This document shows positions 1 through 11,337 of a stretch of 64,000 bases of DNA, piece by piece (the stretch's first letter is position 1; each line of letters opens with the position of its first letter). Source of the stretch: Bremia lactucae (Eukaryota > Oomycota > Peronosporomycetes > Peronosporales > Peronosporaceae). The stretch lies in contig NC_090623.1 in NCBI RefSeq assembly GCF_004359215.1, forward strand, positions 488,207 through 552,206, read 5' to 3'. The position numbers and the translations under genes are program-made. The notes beneath the pieces were generated by a model. That model was not told the origin of the DNA and did not search any database. It was given only the letters and a program-made list of their open reading frames with translations.

Positions 1-226
1 GGATGAACACGCATCTAGAGGTATCCTTGTGCTAAGCCTATGACAAGACAATTCATGCCGTGTATTTTATAAGAAAAGCTCGCCAATGCAAGGAAGAACT
101 CGGGTAATACAGACCAGCAAGTTGAGGTCCGTAAATTCGAGACCTCAGGGGCTGTTTTACCCATTTGTTCGATAACTCTGAGATTAGGGGGATCTTCAGA
201 GTCCGCGTCAGTAGACCATCCCGCTT

Positions 227-1224
227 CTACTGCAATCCTGCATTTCCCGACCCCTCAGTGGTCAATGCAGAACTCATACGTCTCGCACGCTTATTCTTGC
301 TATCACCATTTAAGAAAAAATCCTCTTGCTGGGCGTCGTAGCCCCAGCAGGGACTCTGGCACAGCAGCGAGCCATCATATGGCCGCGCTTCCCGCACTTG
401 TAGCAGACTAAGTCTGCATTGCCTAGCTTTATTGGAGTGGTGTCTGACCTCTCGTCCGACGGCTTCTACCAAGCAACCGCTAAGGCACTGTTGCAGGATT
501 GCTCCTCAACCAAGGCAATTCGGATTGCCTCTTCAATTGTATGGCACCTTCTTAAAAAGAGACACCATGCCGTTATCCGTTCATAAACGTGGGCGCCTTA
601 TTGTATTCTGATAGCGGACTCACACAAATGAATGCCAACTTCGAGCGCATCTCTTGCACATATTTTTGCATTAATCGTTTCGCCTATCGCGCTCTAAAGA
701 AGCGCGCACTACGTTGTTCCGAGCCTGGTTCATGGCGCGAATTTTTGTCTTAAAGAACGCATATGATGGCAACGCCTTTACTTCCTTCATAAGCGCCGAG
801 TAAGCCCACTCTGAGGCCTTACCACGCATATGCGACATGGCGTACGCCATCTGGGTGTCGTCTTCGATGAGCTGTGCCACACCGCATTGCTCCACGACTA
901 ACAGCGAGTGAACAATCGTGTGCGCTTTAGTTTCATCAATTTTGGACAAATCCATCCGAGTTGGCCTTGGATGATGTAGCCGAGCAGAAAGCATCTCAAC
1001 AGTCCTGTTGGGAGCCTCGCTTCGAGCCTGCTCACGCCTCAGCTCAACCGGAGTCTGATTGACGGAATCCGCCGCAGCATGGCTCTGTTCCTCAGACGCG
1101 GCTCCTTGCTGTTCGAGCACGAACGCTCAAAATGCTCCAATTGAGCAACATGATGCTTAATAGGACTACCCAAGAGCCTGGTCAGGACTTGCTCACCCAA
1201 GCCTTGCGCCACGTGCTTTTCCAT
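227..1224 (-). pseudogene. Gypsy gag fragment with zinc knuckle
   Basis: Remnant of a Ty3/Gypsy capsid gene. The gag core reads on the minus strand at 671-1120 and includes an oomycete-type stretch (AMSHMRGKASEWAYSALM). After frame shifts a nucleic-acid-binding zinc knuckle follows at about 363-405, reading CYKCGKRGHMMARC, a perfect CX2CX4HX4C. The two parts are in different frames, so no full-length gag can be made. No LTR or protease flanks it. The next recognisable sequence to the right (from about 1380) is pol on the opposite strand, so this is a mosaic and not one element. The family is distinct from the gags at 16.7 and 12.7 kb. Confidence 0.75.
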
Positions 1225-1379
1225 CCCCCGATGATGTCCGAAGAGGGGGGGATGAGTTTAATCGAAATTAAGTCATCCCACGGACACGCTGTGAGAGACG
1301 GGTCGTAAATGGACTACTAGTGCTATTTGCCGTATGCCCGGTGGATAGTCACGTTTAATGCGAGTTCTGTTGGGAAATT

Positions 1380-3495
1380 TTCATTCCTTGTGGTCTATCT
1401 GGACGACATCTGCATCTTTTCAGCTACACTGTAAGGTCACGCCTAACCCCTCGAGTGCTTTTAGAGTTCTTCGTGAGGTAAACCGGTTCGTACATCGTGA
1501 CAATGTAGGTTTGGCATGACCAAGGTAAGTTTTCTGGGACACACCGTGTCTTCTCACGGATTTTTCGTCGATATCTACAGGATGTAAACAAAGGCAACGT
1601 GGCCAACTCCCACGTCTGTCAAAGAGCTGCATTGTTATTTTTATCTATGTGGGTACTATCTCGACTTAATCTTTCGGATTGCTCACATTATCCTACCGCT
1701 CAGTCGTCTTGATAAAAGAAATTCCTCCTGAACTTAGAGCCGGGAACAAGATGCCGCTTATAATCGTCTGAAACAAGCCTTGCAGACTGCACCTATTTTT
1801 AGGCTTCCTGATTTCTCAAGGCTATTTTTTTTACTCCTGACGAATCCGGCCGGAGCTTGCGTCGGCGGGGTCATCTCCCAAATTTATGGCTGCAATGACC
1901 ATCCGGTCGCCTTTTACTAAAAAATAGGCACACACGAACTCAGCTGTCCTACGTACGAGAAGGAGCTCTTAACAATTAAAATGGGTATGGAATAGTAGCG
2001 CCGTTATCTTTATGGCCGTCACATCGATATTTACACGGACAGCAGCGCGTGTTCTTATTAAATGCATCATCCCAAAGTCTCCGCAAAGCTGACTCGATAC
2101 GTGACGTCTCCGCTCAATTTGACTATTACATTACGCTACGGATTCCCTCAACGTCGTTGCCGTTGCCTTATCGCGCCTGCCCGGCGAGCGCAATCAACAA
2201 GTTGCCCAGGTGACACTTCATCCCTGCACGACATCATGCGCTTCGCGTAGCTTTCGTTTTTGTTCTCCACCCTCGACACCGGCTCTGCATGGGATGGAAA
2301 GCGGAGCCACACTTGTAATAAACATGTTCGCCGCGTCATCTGTTGAGCTGGCGCCAGAAACAAAAAAAATGTGATTTAGTAGGGTTATCACAAATGCCCC
2401 GAGCTTAGCACAGCATGTAGCACTGCCTTGCCTCGCAATAGTAACTTTGTCAAATCAGACGATCTCCTCTTCAGTAAGTCTTCAGATAGAGTCAAGCTAC
2501 TTTGCATCCAAAATGACAATTGGCTGCGTACTCGAATTATCTCGAAATGCCATGATTCACCAATAATAGAGCATCCTAGGAATTGCCGCACATTCTGCGC
2601 ATCGCCCAGTGGTGTACTTATGGAAAACGATGTGACAAGATATCAAGAATTATGTGTAGTCATGTGAAAATTCTACGCGTTGGAAGCACGACGGTTGGCT
2701 TCTGATGCCGATTTTAATTCCAGAACAACGTTAGCAAATAGTAACGATGGACTTTATCACAAGGTTCCTTAAGTCGGAAGGACTTGATGCTATTATAATC
2801 ATCGACTACGTATGCCGCTTTGCACGCAAACGACGAAACAACGGATGTTACAAAGTATTTTTTCGACACTGTCGTACGTCATCATGGGTTGCCGGAAGTC
2901 AATATTATTGACATAGACAGCGAGTTCACTTCGAACTTCTGGAAATCCATGAAGAATATAATGGGAACTAAACATAACATGGCCACATCTCATCGAGCTT
3001 AAGCAGACGGCCTAACGGAAAGGCTGAATTTGATTACTGATAACAACCTTCGATGCATGATATCTTACTCAAAACGGCATAGACAGTCGAATATGTCTAT
3101 GCCACGCTTGCCAGTGTATCCACCGGGTTCTCGCCGTTCGAAATCGACACAGACAGCAAGGAGCGAGCTGTGTGGAATTAAACGATCAATTTACAGGCAC
3201 AGACAAAAATATATCTAAACACGTTAAAGTAATCGCAGAAAAGAAACAGAAGCTTATTCGGGTAGCTAGAAATAATCTGCTCTGAGCATAAGAAACGCAA
3301 TAGAAGAATAACGATAAAATCCGTCGCGTTTACTAGATTGTATTCAAGCACAGAGATCTCGTCATGGTAGATACAAGTCGTATTCCACTTGCACAAGCCG
3401 CAAAGAAATCCACGACTGACAATGCCAAGACTGGTGCCTCTATAAGCGATTCCTTCACTGATGAGAATGCATCTTCTTGATCTTTCAACCAAACT
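1380..3495 (+). pseudogene. Gypsy pol fragment: RT end, RNase H, integrase
   Basis: Heavily mutated plus-strand pol. Visible in order: the RT catalytic box LVVYLDDICIFS at about 1389-1425, the RT thumb FLGHTVSSHGFFVD at about 1530-1573, an RNase H region at about 1740-2060 (HPVAFY, then YEKELLTIKMG), and an integrase core at 2820-3060 (HHGLPEVNIIDIDSEF, then ADGLTERLN, standing for the second Asp and the Glu of DDE). Many stops and frame changes separate the blocks. The fragment ends near 3495, where minus-strand pol begins. The order RT-RNase H-IN is that of Ty3/Gypsy. No protease, gag or LTR belongs clearly to it. Confidence 0.8.
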
Positions 3496-3497
3496 CA

Positions 3498-5213
3498 TTA
3501 TGCGTCCTTTTTAAGGAGGTCAGATGGTTTCGTTTTCTTCGTATAATTCTTGCTATACGTATGCAGGTAATTAGCGAGCCTTAGGAGTTGGCGCAAATCC
3601 TTCACATGCCGCGGGACTGGCCATTCCTTTACCAATTTATTATGTCTGGACCTGCATTGTACCTACAATGCAGCCCAGCACAGGTATCCCGGGGACCTCT
3701 GTAACGCACATTTGCAAGTTGACGTAAAATTGGGCGTTCTCCGGAGTCTAGCCACGTAAATGACGCTTGTGCCTCCTCAACTCTACTGTGCACAAACACA
3801 TCGTCAAAGGAATGGGGACACGGCGCTGACGCATCACGTGAGCCAACAATTGGTTGAATGTCGCTGGTGCGGTTTGATACCTTGAGGACTCCCGAAACAT
3901 AACGCTTGCTTCCAGCTGTAATGTTAACATCGGACTCTCTCATGAGTACCTGATAGTAGCCATCCTTCAAATCCAACGCGGAAAAGATAGTTGACTTTCC
4001 CATGGAGTTCAAGAAGACATCTTTCCGCGGGATTGGCGTTTGCGCCGGTATGGTCGCCGTGTTCAGCTTATTGTAAGCATGAACCACGCGCCATCCACCT
4101 GTGGCTTTACGCACACAAAAGGTCGGGCTGCAGTGAGGCGATTTGCTCTCACGCACATGTCCCGCCTTGGCTCGCTTGTCGAAGAACTCATCGATACAAT
4201 CGACTTATTCTTTCGGCAACGGCCGTTGCCTTGTCACACATTACTTGGTGCCCGGTTCGAGATCAATTCCGTACCCGATGTCACTATCTGCTGGTAGGTG
4301 GCTCGGCACTTCTTCTGGGAACAAATCACGATATTTCCACAGAACCTCAAAGAACGGACTGTCTCTCAAGGCATCCCAGCCTTGAGCAGCGAACCGTTTA
4401 TTTTGTCCGTTTCTAGGACGCTCTCGTCCATTGTGGACGATGAGCAAGAGTCCACCAAGCTCTCTTCTAGAACTGGTGTGACTATTTCGTAGATCTTCTT
4501 TTCTTTAATTCCGCAAGGACCAGATCCCACAACATCTCCGGAAGTTTACTATCACGTCGTCAGATTTAAAGACTTGTTGGAGCACCTCAACTGAGGATGC
4601 CTCCGCAATTTTATCTTTGACGGCCTCGACCACCTCGTTCGAAGGCCCGTCCTCTTAATTAGGAACTAATCCAAGGCCTCTCGTTTAGACGTGCCTTTGA
4701 TCGTCCTAATATGTCTGGTACTCGCTCTTTGAGTCACCACGACCTTTGACTGGGAAGCGGGTCCCTGCTCTCCTGGCTAATGCACCCATTCCAGCCGCAC
4801 CAGGCTCTAGGCACTGTGCCGGAATCACGAGCTAGGTAGGGCCTTGTGTCACCTGACATTCAGTCGGTACACTTCCAACTACACCAGGTTAGGGCTCTTG
4901 GTAGAATTTTGTGGCGTTTGACATCCCGTCAACGCACCCTCGACTGTGTTTGTCACGACATCAGTTGTATATGCCTTTCACAGAAGCACATCCTTTCCGG
5001 TGTCCTGCGTAGAGCTTGCACTGTGCGTGTACGCCAGTCTATCCTTGGTTGGTGTTTTGCTAACCATGGCATGCCTAGTATGAGGGCATACGGACTCTCC
5101 ATTTCTAGCACTATGAAGTTCTCTTTACAAGAGAAGTCACTAAAGCTAAAGGCGAGTTCTACCTGAACTCCCTCAGACTTAACGAGCGCGCCGTTCGCAA
5201 ACCGAACGGTCGC
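3498..5213 (-). pseudogene. Gypsy pol fragment: protease end and RT
   Basis: Minus-strand pol broken by an assembly gap at its 5' end. The first part (about 5213-4940) is the C-terminal half of a retropepsin with the flap/post-active-site block ALILGMPWLAKHQPRIDWRT. After a degraded linker, 4447-4240 carries the pre-RT segment (YRDLFPEEVPSHLPAD). 4156-3500 is reverse transcriptase: PTFCVRKATGGWRVVHAYNK, then a palm segment ending in FDDVFVHS and the connection LRLANYLHTYSKNY. Frame shifts interrupt the palm. The family A LTR lies beyond the gap at 5314 in the same orientation, so this may be the body of that element, but the join is not sequenced. Confidence 0.8.
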
Positions 5214-5313
5214 NNNNNNNNNNNNNNNNNNNNNNNNNNNNNNNNNNNNNNNNNNNNNNNNNNNNNNNNNNNNNNNNNNNNNNNNNNNNNNNNNNNNNNN
5301 NNNNNNNNNNNNN
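5214..5313. other. Assembly gap (100 N)
   Basis: Run of exactly 100 N, the usual placeholder for a scaffold gap of unknown size. It separates minus-strand pol from a complete LTR. Confidence 0.99.
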
Positions 5314-5762
5314 TGTAACGGGGCACTGCGACTTGTATTGTTTCAGTACAAGTCCACTTCACACTGCTTCAGTTGTGAGTGGTGCCCTTCGTTAGGTGAC
5401 GTACACTGTACGTATAGAGGAAGACTTCTCTTAAGACAAGTTAACTTTAGAGTGTAAAATGAAAACTGTATTAATATAGTTAAGTGTCTCTTGATCTATC
5501 TTTGTAAATGCTGACTTAACTATAAACTAATACTAAACATGTAAATGAATTCTTATCTATCTTATCTTGTAACTCTCTTTGATTACTTCTACAGCTGATT
5601 AGTCTGCGGAATAAATAGACATAATGGTCTATACCTATTTATGGATAAGAATTCAGGACATTACTATATAAAGTAATATCCTCCAAATTTTATCTAACTT
5701 TTAGATAATATTAATTAACAACCTTTTAGTGTTAATTTCATGTAACGATACACCCCGTTACA
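5314..5762 (-). repeat. Family A LTR (subtype A2), complete
   Basis: 449 bp, bounded by TGTAACGGGG and CCCCGTTACA. It is the reverse complement of the LTR at 20406-20855, sharing the core GCAGACTAAT. Strand is set from copies followed by a primer-binding site and gag (16267, 58337). The right end abuts MULE-derived coding sequence directly, so it probably inserted into the MULE. Confidence 0.9.
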
Positions 5763-6664
5763 GATTCAGCCTGCCGTGTTGCCTGTGATGGGCAGTTTGC
5801 CACTATCAAACATCAAATTGCCATCGAACAATCAATTGCAGACATGCAGTTTGGGCCAATTTTTGCAGCAGTTATGGGGAAGATTTCAGTTGCAGGATTG
5901 AAGTCAACCTTTCAGCAGTTCAAATCGGGACTCTAAAATAGCAGGGACGCCTGTCAAGGTTTCCTCTCATCAAATCGTGGGTATCCTTGCAAGCACTGGT
6001 TCCGTGCAAGAGCAGCTGCACAACCAGCAATTTTATTCTTTGCTGAGGATTCCGATGTACACTGGTAGTTGGTGCAGCTATGTCGTGCAGTACCAGCAAT
6101 AGCAGCAGAACTGCAAACTGAGGGTGCTCTTGGGTGGGTTCAGGAAGAGTACAACAATGCATCCATCTACCGCCAAAGGGTGATCCTAGATCATATGCCA
6201 CCTTGCCAACAGTCATTGTCCTCAATCCTGCTGTGCTACGCGGCCGCGGCCGTCCTGTAGGTTTCTTGGGGAGACCGCAATCTGCCACCGCTACCTCTAC
6301 CTCTACACAGAACGATACCTCGCAGTTTGAGGTAGTTGAGGCATCTGTTAGACCCTCGAGAAGATGTGGAAGGTGCCGTCAGCCTGGTCACAATGCTCGA
6401 CGTTGCCGGCAACCTCCCGCACCTCCTCCCGCACCTCCCGTACCTCCTGCCGCAACTCCCGCATCTCTCTGATACTGAAGAAGATAGATAGACTATAACT
6501 CAAATAATAATTAATATGAAATGGTTTTCTGGTGGTGGCATTATTTTTTTTTTATAATTTGGTGGTTCCAGCCTACCACAGGCCTCGAAAATGAGCTTAG
6601 GGGTTCTACATAGACAGGATGAGTGATGGTTAGCCAAAGGTGAGTACTGGTTAGCGGCCCCCAT
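5763..6664 (+). pseudogene. MULE transposase C-terminus and right terminus
   Basis: C-terminal part of a Mutator-like transposase, starting directly at the LTR boundary. 5763-5935 reads as the segment before the SWIM finger (MQFGPIFAAVMGKIS). After a stop and frame change comes a SWIM-like finger (RGYPCKHWFRAR, near 5985). From 6134 the tail shows NPAVLRGRGRPVGFLGRP and a CX2CX4HX4C zinc knuckle (CGRCRQPGHNARRC), a proline-rich end and a stop at 6472. Downstream, about 6610-6664 (ending GCGGCCCCCA), resembles the terminus of the MULE at 29.8-31.0 kb. The DDE core and N-terminus are missing. Confidence 0.7.
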
Positions 6665-6726
6665 AAAACATATACTAAAATGATAAATGAAGCAAAAATA
6701 TGCCAAATAATAAAAACTAAGAAATT

Positions 6727-7550
6727 TATACCAAAACAATTAATATAAAACAATATTTCACGCATGTATAATATACGTACGAGTATACACAAGCTTGGGA
6801 TCATGAAGAGATATGATTGAAGGCGTCGCTATTCAGCTTTACTATAGAGCGAAGGAAACTACAAACTTGTATTATATCATTCGCATTGATTTTTATACAT
6901 GTATTATGTTTTATGGCGAGGAAAATCCAGTTTTGGATGAAAAAACTCAAATTTTTGTGCACTATGTACTAGAGATAACGAATCATATAATCATGCGTCC
7001 CTGCTCGGGCACATCCTTCGATAATGACCAAATTGGTGGCACATTCCACACTTTCTGGTTTGATGCTTTTCAATTCTTTCAGTTGTTGTTGTGATGGGTT
7101 CCGCTTCTTCTTTGGGTGCCCTCTTTTTTAAATAGATGGAACGTTGCGCACACCTCTTGTAAGGACACCTTTAAGTATAATCGGCAATATTTTCTCTTCG
7201 GTTCTTTCAGAATTATACATATCGCAGCATTAAAGATCATGAAATATTGAAACACGATATGTGTCAGATATCGTCTGAACAGCAGAAAACGAAATGGAAC
7301 AGTCTTACAGAGTCTTTACCTACTCGAAAATTTATTAATTACGTGACTAGATTGAAGCATGCTGTAACTCCGATGCCAAGTTTCTATGAATAACAACGAC
7401 TTCAATCCATATCTCTACATGATACCTTCTCTGCCTCATGGCTAAGATCAAGTGTAGCATATCTCTTCATGGTCCCAAGCTTGTGTATACTCGTAAGTAT
7501 ATTATACAGAAGTAATATTTTTTAATTAATTTATTAGTTGTTTTGGTATA
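6727..7550 (-). mobile_element. Short MULE derivative with 90-bp inverted repeats
   Basis: 824-bp AT-rich unit with terminal inverted repeats at 6727-6815 and 7458-7550; the arms share GAGTATACACAAGCTTGGGA. Between them, on the minus strand at about 7003-7056, a zinc knuckle KCGMCHQFGHYRRMC (CX2CX4HX4C) follows a basic segment (RGHPKKKRNPSQQQ) that looks like a MULE transposase tail. No DDE domain remains, so it could only move with help. No clear 9-11-bp target duplication was found at the chosen ends. Confidence 0.6.
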
Positions 7551-7782
7551 TTCTTTTTGTTCCCTTTACTAAATGTTGAATAATAATTTCTTGAAACCGC
7601 GACCTAGACAAATAATCTATCATTTCGGTTCAGAAGAACATTGTACTTCTAGCTTTACGTTGAAAAAATTGTGCAAGATAATTGCGCTGCTGTCATAACT
7701 CACGGCTTACTTTACGTTAAATTGGCTTTGCCGAAGCCTTGTAGCTCCATGTGCTCCGCGACGTGCACATTCAGAAGATGAC

Positions 7783-8200
7783 TGTAACGGCGCACTGCCG
7801 ACTTGTACTGCTTCAGTACAAGTCCACTTTGCACTGCCTCAGTGCGAGTGGTGCCTCTCGTCACTTCATGTAAATAAGTACGTCTCTCTTCAAAACACTA
7901 GCTCTAAAGAGGATTAAAAGTAAACTGTATTAATGAATTGAGGTTCTTCTTGTCTATCTACTTAATACTAACTTAATTATAAACTAATACAAAACATTTA
8001 CTAAAAGTCTTATCTGTCTTTCTCTTTGCGCGCGTCCAGCGCTGACTCGACCGCGCAGAAAGTCGATGAAATGGTCTATATCTACCAATGGATAAGTTTT
8101 TAGAATATTATCATGTAAAGTAATATTATTCAAATGTTATCTACTTTGTAGATAATATATTAATTAACAACCTTTAAGTATTAATTTTAACCCCGTTCCA
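7783..8200 (-). repeat. Family A LTR (subtype A1)
   Basis: 418 bp from TGTAACGGCG to CCCCGTTCCA (the final TACA has mutated). The core contains the reverse complement of GCGCTGGACGCGCGC, as at 16267 and 32831. It is the 3' LTR of a minus-strand element whose distal internal region follows at 8201. Confidence 0.88.
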
Positions 8201-8318
8201 TCATCATTCCCTTAAACGCCAATCACTCTGACTGTCATTGGGTAGAGTGGTCACTATAAGACCACTTTATCAAAAACGATGTTGATTGGTCAGAACCATT
8301 TTTTTTTAATTCTATAGA

Positions 8319-9007
8319 ATGGTTAACAAGTCCATGCGGTATGCGAATAGTGCGACGCCTTCAGCTGCGGTTCATGCAGCCGCGGGTGACGCATTATTGT
8401 CTCTTGCGGCAGACGTTCCGTCTGCCGTAATGTCGTCTTTTCCCTCAACCTTAAATGCGGGTGCACGTGGTGATACAACATGTGAATGCGACCCCTCTTT
8501 GGAGGTCAACTACGAATGCGAGTCTGACGAAACGGCCGACTCGGGCAGAATAGAACAGTCGCCTGATCATCGTCAGGTGGCTGACTATAAGCCCTCGAAT
8601 GAGGGGGCTCATTCGAGTAGAGGTACTGGTCGCATTCGCTACAGCATGTTCGGTTCCGACGATGAGGATGATTCCTCATCGCCAGCACCGTCTCCCGTGC
8701 CGTCACCCGCATATATTTTGTGCGTGGTGATGACGATGGCGTAAACGATCGTAATAAAAGTTCTTGTGGTACCCCTACTTCAGTGGGTACCACTCAGGGG
8801 ATCGTTGACACTAAATTGTATCGTCTCGCCCCTGAGAAGAAGCCGTGGCTTTGCCCGAAAAGCTAATTAATAGCTTGTCTGGAGAGACTACTCCTCACAA
8901 TAAATATCCTTTATTTATTGCGACTAAGCTACATGGCCTTGATCCCAGCGCGAAGAACTTTCGCGCTGAGGAAGATTTCTATCTCGATGCTTTTCTAAAG
9001 CATCGAT
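8319..9007 (+). pseudogene. Antisense accessory ORF of family A Gypsy
   Basis: An ORF that lies between pol and the 3' LTR but runs opposite to the element (the LTR at 7783-8200 is minus, this frame is plus). It opens with ATG at 8319 and is open to 8744; two frame changes (about 8712 and 8850) then link it to a block at 8845-9007 that ends in the gap. The N-terminus is Ala/Ser-rich, followed by an acidic region (DPSLEVNYECESD) and a GSDDEDDSSSPAPSP tract; the last block contains NSLSGETTPHNKYPLF and KLHGLDPSAKNFRAEEDF. Homologous frames occur at 20285-19919 and 11213-11119. I recognise no domain. It is probably a decayed copy of a real element-encoded protein. Confidence 0.55.
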
Positions 9008-9107
9008 NNNNNNNNNNNNNNNNNNNNNNNNNNNNNNNNNNNNNNNNNNNNNNNNNNNNNNNNNNNNNNNNNNNNNNNNNNNNNNNNNNNNNNNNNNNNN
9101 NNNNNNN
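9008..9107. other. Assembly gap (100 N)
   Basis: Scaffold gap between the family A 3' region and family B pol. These are different families, so the junction itself is unsequenced. Confidence 0.99.
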
Positions 9108-11060
9108 TTCATAACAAGGAACTCTTTGTCATGAACTGGGTAGTTCTTTTCCGCAGCTTTAAGCTTTTTAGACTCGAACGCAATAACACGTTGATGCCCA
9201 TCAACATCTGTTTGTAACAGAGCACTGCCAATGGCAAAATCTGATGCGTCAAAGACGATACTGAAAGGCCAATTTGGGTTTGGCAGTACCAGAATCGGGG
9301 CATGGATAAGACTACCCTTAACTGCTCGAAAAGCATTATTTTCGGTGCTAGTCCAGCACCATTCTATATCTTTCTTTAGGAGTTTAGATAATGGCCTAGC
9401 CATATCAGCGTAATTTTTGCTATATTTGTGTAAATAATTGGCGAGACCCAACCACTTAAGCAAATCCTTTTGGTTTTTAGGAACCGGCCAATCTACTATG
9501 GCTTTTACCTTAGCGGAATCGCTCTAAGGCATCGCTTTCCAATGAAGTTTTCTAAAGAAGGAATTTCGTCTGCGCCAAAAATGCATTTAGATGCATTGGC
9601 ATACAATTTTTTTGTGCGCATGCATTCGAGCACTGCTCGCAAATGGTCTAAATGGTTTTCCATATCCGACCGACCCTGCTCCGCACGACTATGGACAAAA
9701 ATGTCATCGAAATAAGTCTGTGCATAACCTCGATGAGGGCGAAACAGTTGCGTCACTAGACGATTAAATGTTGCCGGGGCGTTGGAAAGCCATTGTGGAA
9801 AACCAGCCACTCCCATTACATGCCGCTTTGGGTGCTAACCGCTGTAAGCGGGATATCACTAGCTCGCATAAGCACTTGGTAGTAACCATTGACTAAGTCC
9901 AATGCACTGTACATTGTACATCCCACCATATTGTTCTAAAGAACATCTTTTCTAGGAATGGGGGTTTGGGCTGGTATAGTGGCAGCCTTAAGCTTATTAT
10001 AAGCATGTACAATGCGCCATTTACCATTTGGCTTTTTGACACAAAAATGTCGGTGTCGAATGAGGAGATTTGTTCTCTCGTAACATTTCAGCCTCGTGCT
10101 TTGCATGGAAGAAATCGTCAATGACGTCACACTGCTCCTTTGGTAAAAGCCATTGTTCTTGTGACACAGTATTTGGTTCCCATTACTAAGTCAATTTCAT
10201 GATGAACACTTCTATCCGGAGCTAAAACAGATGGTGGGTTATTACATACCTTATCTTGGAATTCCTTAATTAAGGAATAAAAAGGATCCGTAGGATCTTC
10301 CAGGATCGGTGACCCATTTCGCGCACAAAGTGCACCTTTTGTGTCATCCAGGACAGCTTCGTCTAGAAGTGACGATGAGTTTAACTCAACCATAGGTCGA
10401 ATGACCATCATTTCAGATAAGTCACCAGTTTTTAAGACTCGACCGCACTCATCAATAGACATTTCGTCTAGCTCTAAAAGAGCATGTAACGAGAGGATTG
10501 CCGCAAGGCTTACTTCCCCCTCAATGTTACCGGTTACGCCATTTACAAGCGTATGTACTTGCTCACTCGTATCACTTTGTGAGGGTATACACGCTTCGTG
10601 TCCATCCTGTCTTGGAGTGAAGATGAAGACAATACGCCTTTTAGAGGCCGGGACATTCACGTCCCCAGGGTTTTCAGCCTGTATTGGTTCTATACAAGAC
10701 ATGGTGTCTAATTTGACATCCGATAAAGAGTTAAAAAACTCAACTTCCTTATCCAGCGAACGTTTACGTGTCGCCTCACGTGCATTAGGAGGATTTGACC
10801 CAAAATGCCCTGGCGAACCGCCAATAGTGTCACTATTGACACTTAGGATGGTGCCACCTCGGCCGACCATACTCGGTGGACTTAGACGTGCCACTCCACG
10901 TATCTCAGGGATATTGCACGCTGCTTTCAGCATTTAGTGAATCGTTAGTATAGCGAGTGTTACTCGACGAAGTACGTGCCGTTTTACTTATTTCTGCTCA
11001 GTCGGGCTCAAAATTAATGTTTTTAACATTAGAGTTTATTAACTCAGACATGCCAATGTC
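9108..11060 (-). pseudogene. Family B Gypsy pol: linker, RT, RNase H
   Basis: Minus-strand pol of a second Gypsy family. 11060-10130 encodes a long protease-to-RT linker that is mostly open (268 codons at 10127-10933) and has no recognisable domain. RT follows: near 10060 a KKPNGKWRIVHAYNK block, and at 9816-9505 the palm (NAPATFNRLVTQLFRP, then YFDDIFVHS, the catalytic aspartates). 9463-9108 is the connection and RNase H start (KWLGLANYLHKYSKNYADMA, then FDASDFAIGSALLQTD, then AEKNYPVHDKE), cut by the gap. Several single-base frame shifts and stops make it non-functional. Integrase is not seen in this copy. A near relative runs at 62.4-60.9 kb. Confidence 0.85.
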
Positions 11061-11325
11061 TAAAACAGTGACAGACTCATTCTTGGTATGGCCTGGCTAG
11101 AACATCATGAACCGAATTAGTAATATTTATTGTGAGGAGTAGCTTCTCCAGACAAGCTATTGATAAGCCTTTCTGGCAAAAGCCACGGCTTCTTTTCAGG
11201 GGCGAGATGAGACATTTTACTGTCTTCACTCCCCTGACCGTGGATCAATTGGAAGTCTAAGACCTTAGGCGCCACGCGCAATATTCCTAGCAAAGTTTTG
11301 GAGAGTCATGGACCCACCTTTGCTA
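11061..11325 (+). other. Inverted block with foreign insert in family B
   Basis: Inside minus-strand family B, this block reads in the opposite direction. LGMAWLEHHEP at about 11082-11115 and NWKSKTLGATRN at about 11247-11285 are adjacent protease-side segments that read plus here but minus in the flanks. They are split by about 108 bp (11119-11226) whose minus strand encodes LAPEKKPWLLPERLINSL, a piece of the family A antisense ORF. The flanking protease reading resumes on the minus strand at 11338. An inversion and a small insertion (or template switch) are needed to explain it. Confidence 0.65.
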
Positions 11326-11337
11326 GGCAACAAATGA

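Noticed and set aside
3505..3526. Purine-rich run resembling a polypurine tract
   Set aside because: On the minus strand it encodes the LLKKD end of an RT connection block, so it is coding sequence.
3991..4416. 141-codon plus-strand frame
   Set aside because: Shadow of the minus-strand RT, whose motifs are clear.
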